Assembly (NCBI GenBank): GCA_009829735.1
Contig: CM020619.1
Location: 20,651,816 to 20,715,815, forward strand
DNA from: Pyropia yezoensis
Taxonomy: Eukaryota > Rhodophyta > Bangiophyceae > Bangiales > Bangiaceae
DNA: 64,000 nucleotides
Direction: 5' to 3'
In this document: positions 54,661 to 64,000 of the stretch, piece by piece
How positions within the stretch are numbered: position 1 is the stretch's first letter
Layout: every line of letters starts with the position of its first letter
The notes under the pieces: model-generated
The model's database searches: none
What the model was told of the DNA's origin: nothing
Seen by the model: the letters and a program-made list of their open reading frames with translations, nothing else
Program-made: the position numbers and the translations under genes

Positions 54661-55419
54661 ATCCACGTACAGGTTGGTCGAATATGGCTGTTGTTTTTGA
54701 CCCTTGTCCGATGCTCCTACACGTCTATAGCCTGTAGGTCTGGTTATACGACGAGACGGCCCTCGACGATGCGTGTAAAAAGATGTAAAAAAAAAAAAGG
54801 AAACGCCCACGCGGATTGCTAAACCAGGTTTGACATGCTGTCAACAAGCCCTCTACCGTCACAGGCATGCCGGGATTAGGCCGATGGGTCCTATACTAAA
54901 GTGAAGTACATCTTGCACGGGGCAACAAACCGGTCTCACAATGCGTTCTCACGGGCTTTCTGAGTATAATTTTCTTTTTGAAAGGGTATTGAAAAACGGA
55001 TTGGACGGCCTGCGTCGCGACTGCGATACGGACTGGACCAGCAATGAACATGGGAACTCCGGAACGGAGCTCAACAGCTGGGAACCCGGGTGTTGGCGCC
55101 TCTGCGACAAGCCAACGCATGCGCGTTCTTCTTTCCGATGAGCAGCTACTCTGGGACTTCTGGACCTAGCTGTAGCACTTCTGAACCCTTAATAAATACT
55201 TTGGGCGCTCCTGATAGCGAGCCTACCCTTTTCATGGTATGCCCTTTGTGAAAGTATTTCTCATTATAAACGATATTGAGCCCAGGTTCAAAGTCCTATC
55301 ACTCAGGCGAGACGGCGCTGCGGCGCTGCTCAACGAGCTTTGACAAGATCTCAATACCTGTTCCAGGGTCAAAAAGCGCTTGCGGTGGATCCCCCGACAA
55401 CGGACACTGCTCAGGGAGG
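54661..55419. other. No supported gene; ends in family C 3' internal sequence
   Basis: 54661-55334 shows no gene, with a short poly(A) near 54787. The stretch at 55335-55419 corresponds to sequence found upstream of other family C 3' LTRs (27360-27460, 29590-29690), including a purine-rich end. Confidence 0.5.
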
Positions 55420-56003
55420 AGTAGCATCCCTGGCCCTGACTTGGCGCCGACCCGGATTGGCGACCAGGGGGCACCAGGTGCCAGGACACGCCCGCCATTT
55501 GGGGATGAATGGCGGCCGTGGCCCGTGCCCGGCGCTGGGATGCGGTGGACTGCGCTACCCACACGTGAGAGAGGGACTTCTGATGGGTTTTTGCATATTT
55601 GCGAGGGACACAATTTGAGAGAATTTAGGTGCGAGATTAGTGAGGGAGAATAGAATAAGTTGTGAGAGTGGCCCCCGACCTGACGAGGTTAGAATCGGGT
55701 CGGTGCCACTCGTGGGTAGGGGGAGGGCTACCTGGCCTGGGTGCCGGGGCTCCCCCAGATGGACGTTATGAGGGACGGCGTGGCGCCCTTGGCCCGCGCC
55801 CTCAGGGAAAAAGACAACTGGGCATTTGCTTCGCTCTTCCCCGTGTGCACTACCGTGCGTATCTGTTTGCTTTGCGAGCAGGCACGTGAGGCAACAGGCG
55901 TACCACTCTCGTAGTTCCATTTTTTTTTTATTCTTTGCTACCGGTCCCTTTCCCCCGAGGAATACTATCACGTGTCTGAGAGGATCGAGTTTTATATCAC
56001 GTA
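55420..56003 (+). repeat. gypsy-4 5' LTR (family C, about 584 bp)
   Basis: It starts (T)GTAGCATCCCTGGCCC and ends before the primer-binding site. It is homologous to 29691-30253 and 63306-63738. Sequence immediately upstream resembles the 3' internal end of the same family, so this LTR may be shared between two tandem elements. Confidence 0.75.
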
Positions 56004-56006
56004 TTC

Positions 56007-56018
56007 GGTGGAGCAGCA
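56007..56018 (+). other. gypsy-4 primer-binding site
   Basis: GGTGGAGCAGCA lies three bases after the LTR, matching gypsy-1 exactly over 12 bases. Confidence 0.75.
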
Positions 56019-56680
56019 GGGGAGATTGACTGTGTTTAAGAAGAGACATTTGGGAGCAGCGGTTGGGTTGCTTCTGTTCTGTCCTCTTCTGTGGTTCAGG
56101 AATTATTTGCACCCGTTCACAGGAATCCCTTTTTTGGCTTCCCAACCCCTCTCTTGTGGTCTGGCGATCTTTTCATGTGCAAGCACCTGGACCGTGGTTG
56201 TCAAGTGACCAACATGACTACCCTTCCCAGCACAACGGTGCTCTGAGGCGTAGACTCCGCGTTCTTTGACGCATCCCTGGTCACCACGGGGGACGGTATC
56301 CAACCCGGAGTTGTCCCTACGGGCGAAGCAGTCCTTGGCGTGACAGCCGGTGGCGGGCTGGAGCCCTCAGGCGTCCAAGTACCTGCTCCTCCCGTTCCTC
56401 CGGCTGTCCCTCTTGTGGGAGCCACCCCGGGGTCGACGGCGTTCCAGTCCGCGCAGAGCAGACGACTCCCTCCTGTCCGTTGAACTCCTGAACTTTCACG
56501 GATACCCCCTGGTGTGTTTACTCCAGGACCTACACACGGCAGCTCGGTGTACATATCTCTTTCTGTGGGCGCTGTGCCATAATAAATTAGCACCGATCGG
56601 CTTACCTAAAAGGTAGGTACTCGTAATGAGATGGGGACAAAATCCCGAATCTGGCCCGGGATGTCAGGGATCCCGCGCGG
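56019..56680 (+). other. gypsy-4 leader
   Basis: This is 660 bp of leader with no supported ORF. A 56350-56616 frame exists but has no protein-like features. Confidence 0.4.
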
Positions 56681-56750
56681 TTGCCTGGTGCTTCGAGCGC
56701 GCCATTCCGCTTACGTCTCAAGGGCCCGGGTTCGATTCCGACTCTCCGAC
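56663..56750 (+). other. tRNA-like sequence (weak)
   Basis: GGTTCGATTCC at about 56729-56739 matches the T-arm/B-box consensus. GTCAGGGA (56663) can pair with TCTCCGAC (56743-56750) with one mismatch and one wobble. The total is 88 nt. The T stem pairs only at its two inner positions and no clear anticodon arm forms, so it is a decayed tRNA, a tRNA-derived piece or chance. Confidence 0.25.
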
Positions 56751-58018
56751 ATCTACTTCTTCGTTATTCCACAGGCGCTACCAGTGCCAAAGGCACCGCT
56801 GTGGCTGATTCTACGGGTCCACCTGAGCCTTCGACTCCTGGGACCGGCCAAGCCTTTCCACCCCTGGAGTCCTCCGCGGCGGGAAGCTCCAAGACCGGTA
56901 ACCGGAGCAGCCGGAGGCGGCGGCGTCGTCGTCGTCACTTAAGCACCCGTGAGACAAGTTTCTCCAGCTCTGACGAGAGATACGACTGGAACGCGACCCC
57001 TGGTTCCACTCGGCGCAGGCTGGTCCAGTTTAACTTCCCTGCCCACCAAGTGGGGGATGCCACCCTGAACAAGGTCACGTATTGGGGCACCAACGGGCTG
57101 AAGAACTAAGACCAAGGTTACATCCGCAAGATGGCCAAGACCATGGCATCCCTGAACCGACGCATGCAGCCGAGTTTCGGGTGACATCCTAAGTTTTCCG
57201 GAAAGAAGCCGGCGCTATCTTTGCCTTCTTGCGCCGGTTCGTCAAGGCATGCAACGGCAACGATGTGTCCCAGGGCAAGGCACTCTATCTTCTCGTCAAC
57301 TTCATGACCGGAGAAGCGGCGCAGCGGTTCGCACAAGTTCTTCCAGACTCAGCCGGACACATCGTCGGGCGTACCTTTGGCAGCTATCCGGAAGCGGTCG
57401 ACTGGCTCGTGCCCACCTATACGGACGCAGACTCCCTGCGCAAGGCGGTGGGCAAGTTGAACCGGGCCACCATGGAACAACAAGAGACTCCACACAAGCC
57501 TTCGCCCGGCGTGTCCGTGAGATGAGCGAGGCTTGTGGCAACGTTTACCCTGAGGACATTTTCCAGATGATCTACTCGGAAGAGCTTCCTGAATATCTTC
57601 ACGTTGACGCTGAGAACTACAATCACGATCATCATGAGCATACCTTTCAGCAGCTGATGGCCTACACCCAGGGCAAGTACCGGCCATTTAAGGCCCTCCA
57701 AACTCCCATGGTATCGACTCCCAAGCCGTTGTCGCGAGTTCGTCCCGGACCCGACAAGTCTAAGGAAGGTGATAACCCGGTACCGGTGCTGGCTGTTCGC
57801 GAGACTTCACCCGTGGTGTCAGGTGACAAGGGAGGCAGCTTCGTCTCCAAGGAGCAGTCTTTCTTGGTCGCCCCTAAGCAAGTCAAGAACCAGCGTATCC
57901 GGTCTTGTTGGCTATGCCAGAAGGAGGACCACTTGTCCTACTAGTGCCCTACCATCCCCAAGGGTCTCCAGGAGAAGCTCAAGCTTCAAGGACTGGTGCT
58001 CGTTGAGGCAGTCAACTA
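56681..58018 (+). pseudogene. gypsy-4 gag, frameshifted, stop in zinc knuckle
   Basis: The N-terminal part (56681-57109) is Ser/Pro-rich with an Arg run (RRRRRRRRH), then a stop. The capsid-type core follows in other frames: FLRRFVKACNGNDVSQGKALYLLV (57229-57525) and MSEACGNVYPEDIFQMIYSEELPEYL (to 57944). The knuckle CWLCQKEDHLSY-stop-C shows a TAG (57942-57944) just before its last Cys. Gag continues to about 58018. Confidence 0.75.
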
Positions 58019-58324
58019 GGCTGACCGGCGAGCGCCTTCCAACACGGATAAGGCGCAGGTACACGCGACCAGGGTAGCAACATCGCAGATCATTACCGAG
58101 GCTCGGACCAAGAAGGCTTCCACGGACTTTGACCTGGAGACCGAGACCTCCAAGGAATTCTCGGACTCGGGAAACGAGTAGGGCAGACGCTCTCCCCTAT
58201 TGCCTTCACGAATATCCGACGGCAGGGTACTTCTACGCGTTCTCTTCTTGCGTGCCGGGGGAAAGGACGGCAGTTACCTGCTCAGCTGGTAGCCGCCTGG
58301 ACACTCTTTTTCTTCAAGGGGACC

Positions 58325-58500
58325 TTGCTTGTCTTGCGTAAGGACAACCGCAAGATCAATGCTCGTATGCGTGTGGGGGATAGCCTCCCTAAAGCTGTTA
58401 CTCCGTTGGTTGACACGGGAGCCGGACCGAGCGTCACCACTGAGAGCCTGTTATCTCCGGGATGGCGTCGACAGGCCTGGAGAGCCCCGACCAAGACCCG
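58325..58500 (+). pseudogene. gypsy-4 protease N-part (DTGAG intact)
   Basis: The frame shows AVTPLVDTGAGPSVTTESLL with the catalytic Asp (about 58413). A frameshift near 58495 moves the continuation (LPVAIYVNNEPLLFPFLL...LILGWDFQ) into the frame of the RT segment. Confidence 0.75.
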
Positions 58501-60166
58501 GGATTGTGGACGCTTTTGTTCAAACCTTACGACCGCTTGGCTGCCTTCCTGTCGCCATCTATGTCAACAATGAACCACTGCTCTTTCCCTTTCTATTAGT
58601 CAATACTCTCTCAGTCCCCCTCATCCTGGGCTGGGACTTCCAGAAGCAGCATGTCAAGAGTATCCTGCCCAGAGAAGGAGAGGTGCAGTTCAATCATTGG
58701 TTTGTGTCGCCGGTGCTGGTGCATCTGGACGCCAAGTTTCGTGTAGTCAAGAACAAGAAGGATCGCATACCTCCCTCTACCTTGACTCCCTTCAAACCGG
58801 TGCTCCTACCTCCCCGTTCGGAGACCAAGGTTCAGGTGACCACCCAGACTACGGGTCAATGCCTGATCTACAGATGTAAGGAGTATCTGGCGAAACACTG
58901 GTTATACTTGGCGCACGGACATCACAAGAAGGTGGCGAGGCACACCCCATTCTCGGCGCTAATCTTCAACGTGGGCCGGAAGCCGATAAATCTCTGCAAG
59001 GACACTCGAGGTGGAACAGCAGAACCTTACCGAGGGTCTGTCCGTGCCATGAGCAAGGAGGACCTCTTGAACCTGCAACAAGAACTGGCATCCAACCTAA
59101 CGGGCCTGGACGTACCTCCGGGACAAGAGCAGGCTGGCAGCGTTACGCCGAAACCCGATCAAGCACCACCCAGGATGCCGAATGTCAACCAAGAAAGTGT
59201 CCCTCCCGACCAGAAGGAGGCACTGGAAAAGCTTTTCCAGGAATGTCGGCACCTGTGGTCTGGAGAGCTGGGCAAGATGGACGCCACCCTACACCGGATT
59301 GAACTCAAGCCGGATGCCAAGCCAGTGCACCTGCAACCGTATCGGCCTGGACCACACCGCCGGGATGAGAGTGAGAAGGAGGTTAGCAAGATGCTCAAGA
59401 TGGATGTTATGGAGCTTTTTGATGGCGAGTGGGCCTTCCCGGTGGTAGTCGTCCCGAGACCTGGCGGTCACTTCCGTTTCTGTGTCGGCTAAAGGCGCCT
59501 GAACGACATAGCGGTCAAGGAAATATACCCGATACCCCGATGGATGATTGCATCGAATTCCTTGGTGATGCCTCCCTCTTCTCAACGCTGGATTGTAACG
59601 CCGGTTACTGGCAGATCCCTCTAGCTGATGAGGACAAGGACAATACCACCTTTATGTGACTTATGAGGCTATTTCGGTACAAGCGTGTTCCTTTTGCTCT
59701 CACCAATGCTCCCGCTACCTTCCAGAGAGCCATTCACGTAATCCGGTCGGGACTGAGGTGGAGGACGTGTCTGGTTTACTTGGAGGACATGACCGTCTTC
59801 TCAAAGACCCCGGCGGAACACCTAGAGCACCTCCGAGAGGTTCTGGCTCTCTCGTCCAACGCTGGAGTTACCCTGAAAGCCGAGAAGTGCAACCCGTTCG
59901 AGACCGAAGTGAAGTACCTGGGGCAAGTGCTGAGTCCGGGGGAGCTCCGGGTGAACGAGAAGAATATCAAGGCTCTTCGGAAAGCCCAGCACCCTAAGAT
60001 CCAGACGGAACTCAAGAGCCTTCTGGGTATGTGCAACGTCTACAGCCGGTTTGTACGGGATTATGCCTTGATTGCCAGGCCGTCGACCAAGCTCACCAGC
60101 AAGATGCTTCCCGCACAACGCCCGGTGTTCGACAAGAAGAAGACAGCTGCCGTCGAGGAGCTCTAG
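58501..60166 (+). pseudogene. gypsy-4 protease C-part, linker and reverse transcriptase, YLED
   Basis: It is open to 59492 through the protease C-part, a long linker and RT N-terminus (ECRHLWSGELGKMDATLHRIELKPDAKP, VVVVPRPGGHFRFCVG). A TAA follows at 59490. The palm resumes in other frames: FSTLDCNAGYWQIPLADED, a stop at 59657, then VPFALTNAPATFQRAIHVI. The active-site box reads YLED (about 59778-59789) in place of YLDD, so a metal-binding Asp is lost. The thumb and connection (LLGMCNVYSRFVRDYALIARPSTKL) follow to a TAG at 60164. Confidence 0.85.
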
Positions 60167-61215
60167 AAACGCCAGACCACGACTCAGGTACTGGCGCTGC
60201 CAAAGCGGGAGGGCCAGTTTGTTCTTGAGACTGACACCTGTGGCGTCCAAGTGGGGTGCTCTCTTCTCCAGCAACAACCTTATGCGAACTTCCTCCCGGT
60301 GGGCTACTACAGTCGCGTTTTGACTCCAGCCGAAAAGAACCAGTCAGCACGGGTGGCTCTGCTAGACTTTGTCAGCCCCAGGCGGCTAACCAACTTCTCC
60401 CGAAGGAGAATACCGGACGGTCTCCAGCATGCCCTGAAGTCGGGCCCCAAGGTAGAAGACGAGTTCCTGGACCAGTTGGAGCTCCTTCTCTTACGAGTGA
60501 AGGAGTCAATCGCGAAGACCCAGGAGCGATACAAGCGGGACTACGACGAGGGCTTGCGGCGGAAGAACAAGTAACTGGGTGGTGGCGACTTGGTTTTTGG
60601 GGAAAATCACAGCAAGACCCGGGGGAAGCTGGACTCCAAGACGAACGGGCCCTAGAAAATTTTACGTACGGACGGCTGGACATTCCGTCTAGGCGTGGAT
60701 GGCTCCCCGTACCGGGTGAGCAGCGACCACGTCACTCGAGCCCCACCGCCTAGCAAACAGATCCTAACGTAAGCGTGCCGCAGTACTCTGGTTATGCCAA
60801 CAAGATGGCCGAGAATATGTCTACTTCGAGTTTGTAGACCATGTCTGGAGGGAGGTACGCCTGTACCTGGGAGCACGCCGGTTCTGCTTCAACCCGGCTG
60901 ATGGTTCCTGGGAACTATCCAACCTGTTACCCATTGCTGATGTTTGCGCCTACACAGGGCGGAACTGGATCGAACGCACTCCGGTGGCCAGAGCTGGCAA
61001 GACCCTGAAGTTGGACTCGGAGGATGACGAGAAGGAAGGAGCAGATGAGGGCCTGCGGAAAGAGTCGAGCTCACCCGCAACGGACGCGGAACATGGACAT
61101 TACGAAAAGGAAGCAGGTGTATCAAGGAAGACAAGCCATGCAAGCATGGAACTACCACAAAAAACAAGCAAGCACCTGCTCGAGCAACCCTTCTCTCCGC
61201 CGCTTCCCTCTTTCC
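60167..61215 (+). pseudogene. gypsy-4 RNase H start fused to integrase C-terminus by deletion
   Basis: After the stop, RNase H begins (FVLETDTCGVQVGCSLLQQQ...SRVLTPAEKNQSARVALLDF). At about 60380 the sequence jumps to integrase C-terminal sequence (KESIAKTQERYKRDYDEGLRRKNK), then GGDLVF and YRVSSDHV. An extension (about 60800-61020, YFEFVDHVWREVRLYLGARRFCFNP) aligns with 31950-32010 of gypsy-5. The rest is Ser/Pro rich. Confidence 0.7.
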
Positions 61216-61251
61216 TCCTCCCTGAACTCTCACCCTCCTTGCCCTCAAGTG

Positions 61252-63287
61252 CTACTTTCGGCGCGGGCGCTGCGCCGCGGGAGCGTCCTCCAGCGCCGGC
61301 TCAGCAGCACGACGCGACCCAAAGGACGACGGGATGACGTATTGAGGCGGCCGGGATACCTCGACGTCATTTGCGACCGGAGCAGCACTAGTACCCGTTG
61401 GAAGCTCTTGCGTCTCCATGTACACCCGCCGACGCTCCTGGAAGCTCGTTGAGGTCCCCGACCAACGCTGGGCAAAGCCATGCCGGGTCAAGGCTGCAGG
61501 AAGCTCTGCAACCACTGGACTGTCCGATATCTGGCCGCTGACCGCGCAAGCAAACACCTGGTCGACCACGTCGTTTAAGACGCTGGCATACGTGCCCAGG
61601 ACCAAGGAAAACCGAGGCCCTCGACCTGCACCGGAACTCGGCCTAACTGGTCCCCGATCATGCCTACGTCATACCGGTCGCACGCCGGGCCACCTTGAGT
61701 CCAGTACCAGTCGAGCACCCGAAAGCGAGAAAGACGCAGAGTCGGCGCCGGAATCTTAAACCGGCCCGAGGATGCCACACCAGAACGGCTAGCAGCGGCG
61801 CCGGAAACAGGAGTTCCCAACTCAAGGGTGAGCAACGAACCGCCATCAGCCGTAGAAGTCGCCCGAGGAGGAGCGGCTGGAGTAGTAGGCGACCGGATGA
61901 CGATACCGGAAGCAATATCATGAGTCCCAAGGCCAACGCGGTGCCGGAGGAGCCTGGAGCACCGCTGCAGGTACAGCCGGGCGCATACGCGCCGGCGGCG
62001 GCGAAAGCGAAGCAACCGGTGCAGCAGAAGCCACCGGAGGAGCTTGGGCAGCTGCAGACGCCCAAGCATCCGCCGCAGCCCATCCTGACTCTTGTACTGG
62101 CGGCCCAGTTGGCAGAAGCTCCAGAGCGGCCTGCTCGAGAAGACCTCCCAGCTCCGACCACTCCGGCGGCGGCATCGCCAGCTGCACCTTGACCGTAGAG
62201 GACTGGTATACTACCTGCACCTAACCCGAGCCATCTCGTCGGTGGCTTTTTTGGTCTGCACTCAGGTTCAAGGAGCTCCGGTCATGCGCCGGGAGCTGAC
62301 GCCGAAAGTCGATGAGCGCCTGGAAGAGCTCCTTGTACTTCTCGTCTTGGCTGAGCAAGAAGCCGACGGTCAGCTTGTCGACAATCCAGACCATCATCGA
62401 TTCCGAGGGGAGCCAGAGCTGGTTAGTCACCAAGACCTCGTGAAGCCAGTGGTTGGCGGCCAAGAACGTTGTCTTGGAGGTGTACGTCATGTACGGGATG
62501 GAGTGGAATAAGCCCTTGATCGACGCCTGGGTCATGGGGTCCAGGAAGTACCACGTGAATCGGATGCTGGATGGAGCGAAACCGATCGGGATCTCGAGTT
62601 CCTGCTGCTGCAGGATGACCTTGGGGTAATACGCGGCCCGGTTAACCTTCTCCAGTTTCGAGAACTCTTGGTGGTTGCAGCTCACGGTGAGTCCCGCTGG
62701 CGCCCACGCCGCTCGCCTTGTTCCCGTGCAGGCGACAACATGGAATACTTCCGGGTCAAGAAAGGCGGCTCCAGAGCGACCAATTTCGGACCGGTATCGG
62801 ACGTCAAGCTCCTCGGCCCCTTGAGCGACTCGTGCCAGACCTTGAGTGCCCGGCCGACGTCACTCTTTTCCTCCGGCCACCGGAGAACAGACGCAGACAC
62901 TTGGAGCTCGGTCAGAGGAAGTTCCAGCACCGGCGCAAAGAGGAGATCCTCCAAGCGGGCAACCCAAGATGAGCCCGAAATGCTCTGGAAGCGGTCTTGA
63001 GCCAGGCGCGTCTGGTCCGCCGCATGAAGACGCGTCTTGTCCATCTCCGTCAAGACCTCGCGCTGGACCTCCTTGCTCCAGATAGCCAGAGAATCGTGCT
63101 GGCATTGGACCGCGCTGGCGTTGCCGACCACCATGGAGTAGCGCCGGGCCGCCAGGGGACCCTGGCCAAGAAGCATCACCGGGAGACCCGCCGCGGGGGT
63201 CCCGACCGGGCGCGGCGCTGGAGCAGGGGGCACTTGATCAGTCTCCGCCGTGACGACCGGCGTCTGCATCGACACCTGAGAGACCAT
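61252..63287 (-). pseudogene. Convergent antisense ORF of gypsy-4, frameshifted
   Basis: The likely start is the ATG at 63287, just inside the 3' LTR boundary (the frame itself extends into the LTR to 63446). Blocks in order: EVLTEMDKTRLHAADQTRLAQDRF (about 63050), LEPPFLTRKYSML, then after a frameshift near 62685 SCNHQEFSKLEKVNRAAYYPKV, HWLHEVLVTNQ, MMVWIVDKLTVGFLLSQDEKYKELFQAL, a Pro/Ala linker, and LNDVVDQVFACAVSGQ. All match 27508-29663 block by block, and several match the 442-aa ORF at 32520-33848. No family recognised. At least two frameshifts. Confidence 0.65.
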
Positions 63288-63305
63288 AGGCAGGAGAGGG
63301 GCACG

Positions 63306-63738
63306 TGCCCGGCACTGGGATGAGGTGCACTGCGCTACCCACACGTGAGAGAGGGACTTCTGAGGGGATTCTGCATTTTGGAAAGGACTGGATTTTTGAG
63401 AGAATATGAGTGCGTGATTAGTGAGGGAGAATAGAATAAGTACCACTCGGTGGTAGGGAGTGGGCTACGTGGCCAGCGTGCCGAGGCTCCTCCAGATGCC
63501 CGTTACGAGGGATGGGGAGGCGCCCTTGGCCCGCGCCCTCAGAGAAAAAGACAACTGCGCGTTTGCTTTCCTCTTCCCCGTGTGCACTACCGGGCGCATC
63601 TGTTTGCTCTGCGAGCAGGCGCGTGGGCCAACAGGCATACCACTCTCGTAGTTCCCTCATTATTTTCGTTCTGTGTTACCTGTCCCTCTTCTCGAGGGAT
63701 ACTGACACGTGTCTGAAAAGATCGAACTGCATACCACA
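63306..63738 (+). repeat. gypsy-4 3' LTR (433 bp, 5' end short)
   Basis: It is homologous to 55526-56003. The first roughly 105 bp of the 5' LTR are missing. A purine-rich GGCAGGAGAGGGG (63290-63301) precedes it. It ends ACCACA. Confidence 0.75.
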
Positions 63739-64000
63739 GGAGGGTCCCACCGCACCCAAGGGTCCGAGGCCAAACGCCCGAACTTTGAGCTGCGGATGCT
63801 TTTAGATTGGCTGTTGTTGCCACGCTTCTCACGTGTCTTTTTCAGCGTTCGGGCAGCAACTGGGATCCGCCAGGCATTCCCAGCACCGCAGAACGCGATG
63901 AGGTGCCTGCCTGCACAAGATTACTGCCCGAATATCTTCTTCATGAGCTTTGATCACAAGACGAACTTGTTAAGCACACAAATAACTCCTGTTCATCCTC
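63739..64000. other. Flank right of gypsy-4, nothing supported
   Basis: It continues beyond the 3' LTR with no homology to the other elements and no supported ORF. Confidence 0.4.

Larger units (their letters stand above)
55420..63738 (+). mobile_element. gypsy-4: Ty3/Gypsy element with family C LTRs, internally deleted
   Basis: 5' LTR, primer-binding site, gag, protease (DTGAG), RT (YLED), the first part of RNase H, then a jump into the integrase C-terminus. A convergent minus-strand ORF and the 3' LTR follow. The RNase H C-terminal half and the integrase zinc and catalytic domains are absent, a deletion of more than about 1 kb near 60380. With stops in gag and pol it cannot move by itself. 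Confidence 0.85.

Noticed and set aside
61575-62192. Plus-strand and alternate minus-strand frames over the Pro/Ala linker of the gypsy-4 antisense ORF
   Set aside because: Low complexity; only the frame connecting conserved blocks is considered.
1-64000. Cellular genes, rRNA, CRISPR arrays or prokaryotic operons
   Set aside because: No domain outside transposable elements was recognised, and the repeat organisation is eukaryotic.

Overview
This window is a repeat-dense piece of a GC-rich eukaryotic nuclear genome. I find no cellular gene that I would defend. It is a nest of LTR retrotransposons plus one large hAT DNA transposon, broken by a 500-N scaffold gap. The high GC, long poly-C/poly-G runs, Ala/Arg/Gly-rich reading frames, and mix of Ty3/Gypsy chromoviruses, Ty1/Copia and hAT would suit a marine alga (for example a bangiophyte red alga) or another GC-rich protist. 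That attribution is an inference; nothing here fixes the taxon.

Layout. (1) 1-27007, minus strand: gypsy-1, a chromovirus with a 5' LTR at 26647-27007, gag, protease, RT, RNase H, integrase and chromodomain, followed by an ORF on the opposite strand (267-2680). A 7.26-kb hAT element with intact 18-bp terminal inverted repeats, an 8-bp target duplication and an 883-codon transposase sits in its pol gene. Around the gap (13759-14258) about 9.2 kb (4571-13758 and 14259-23428) appears twice, almost identically. This looks like two contig ends that overlap and were scaffolded without merging, so gypsy-1 and the hAT are probably single copies. (2) 27008-34471: remnants of LTR family C elements (LTRs at 27008-27359 and 29691-30253), a dead integrase fragment (30254-32160) and two minus-strand ORFs related to each other (27508-29663 broken; 32520-33848 open, 442 aa). 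(3) 34472-44392, minus strand: gypsy-2, both LTRs, PBS, polypurine tract, gag, pol, chromodomain-like tail and a convergent plus-strand ORF. A related 470-bp LTR with a 5-bp target duplication has jumped into its RNase H. (4) 44393-46132: a Copia RNase H fragment cut by gypsy-2, then a CACG-rich stretch. (5) 46133-52734, plus strand: gypsy-3, with 965-bp LTRs and its integrase interrupted by a family A LTR. (6) 52735-55419: GC-rich filler and LTR-C debris. (7) 55420-63738, plus strand: gypsy-4, internally deleted, again with a convergent minus-strand ORF before its 3' LTR.

The most interesting theme is a recurring architecture: gypsy-1, gypsy-2, gypsy-4 and two fragments each carry a long ORF on the opposite strand, between the end of pol and the 3' LTR. 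Several of these proteins look related to each other, and one is still open. Three of these elements also share an unusual primer-binding site (GGAGCAGCA core next to the LTR). Almost every pol gene is broken, including RT active sites changed to YLNN and YLED. The hAT transposase is the only clearly intact enzyme gene.
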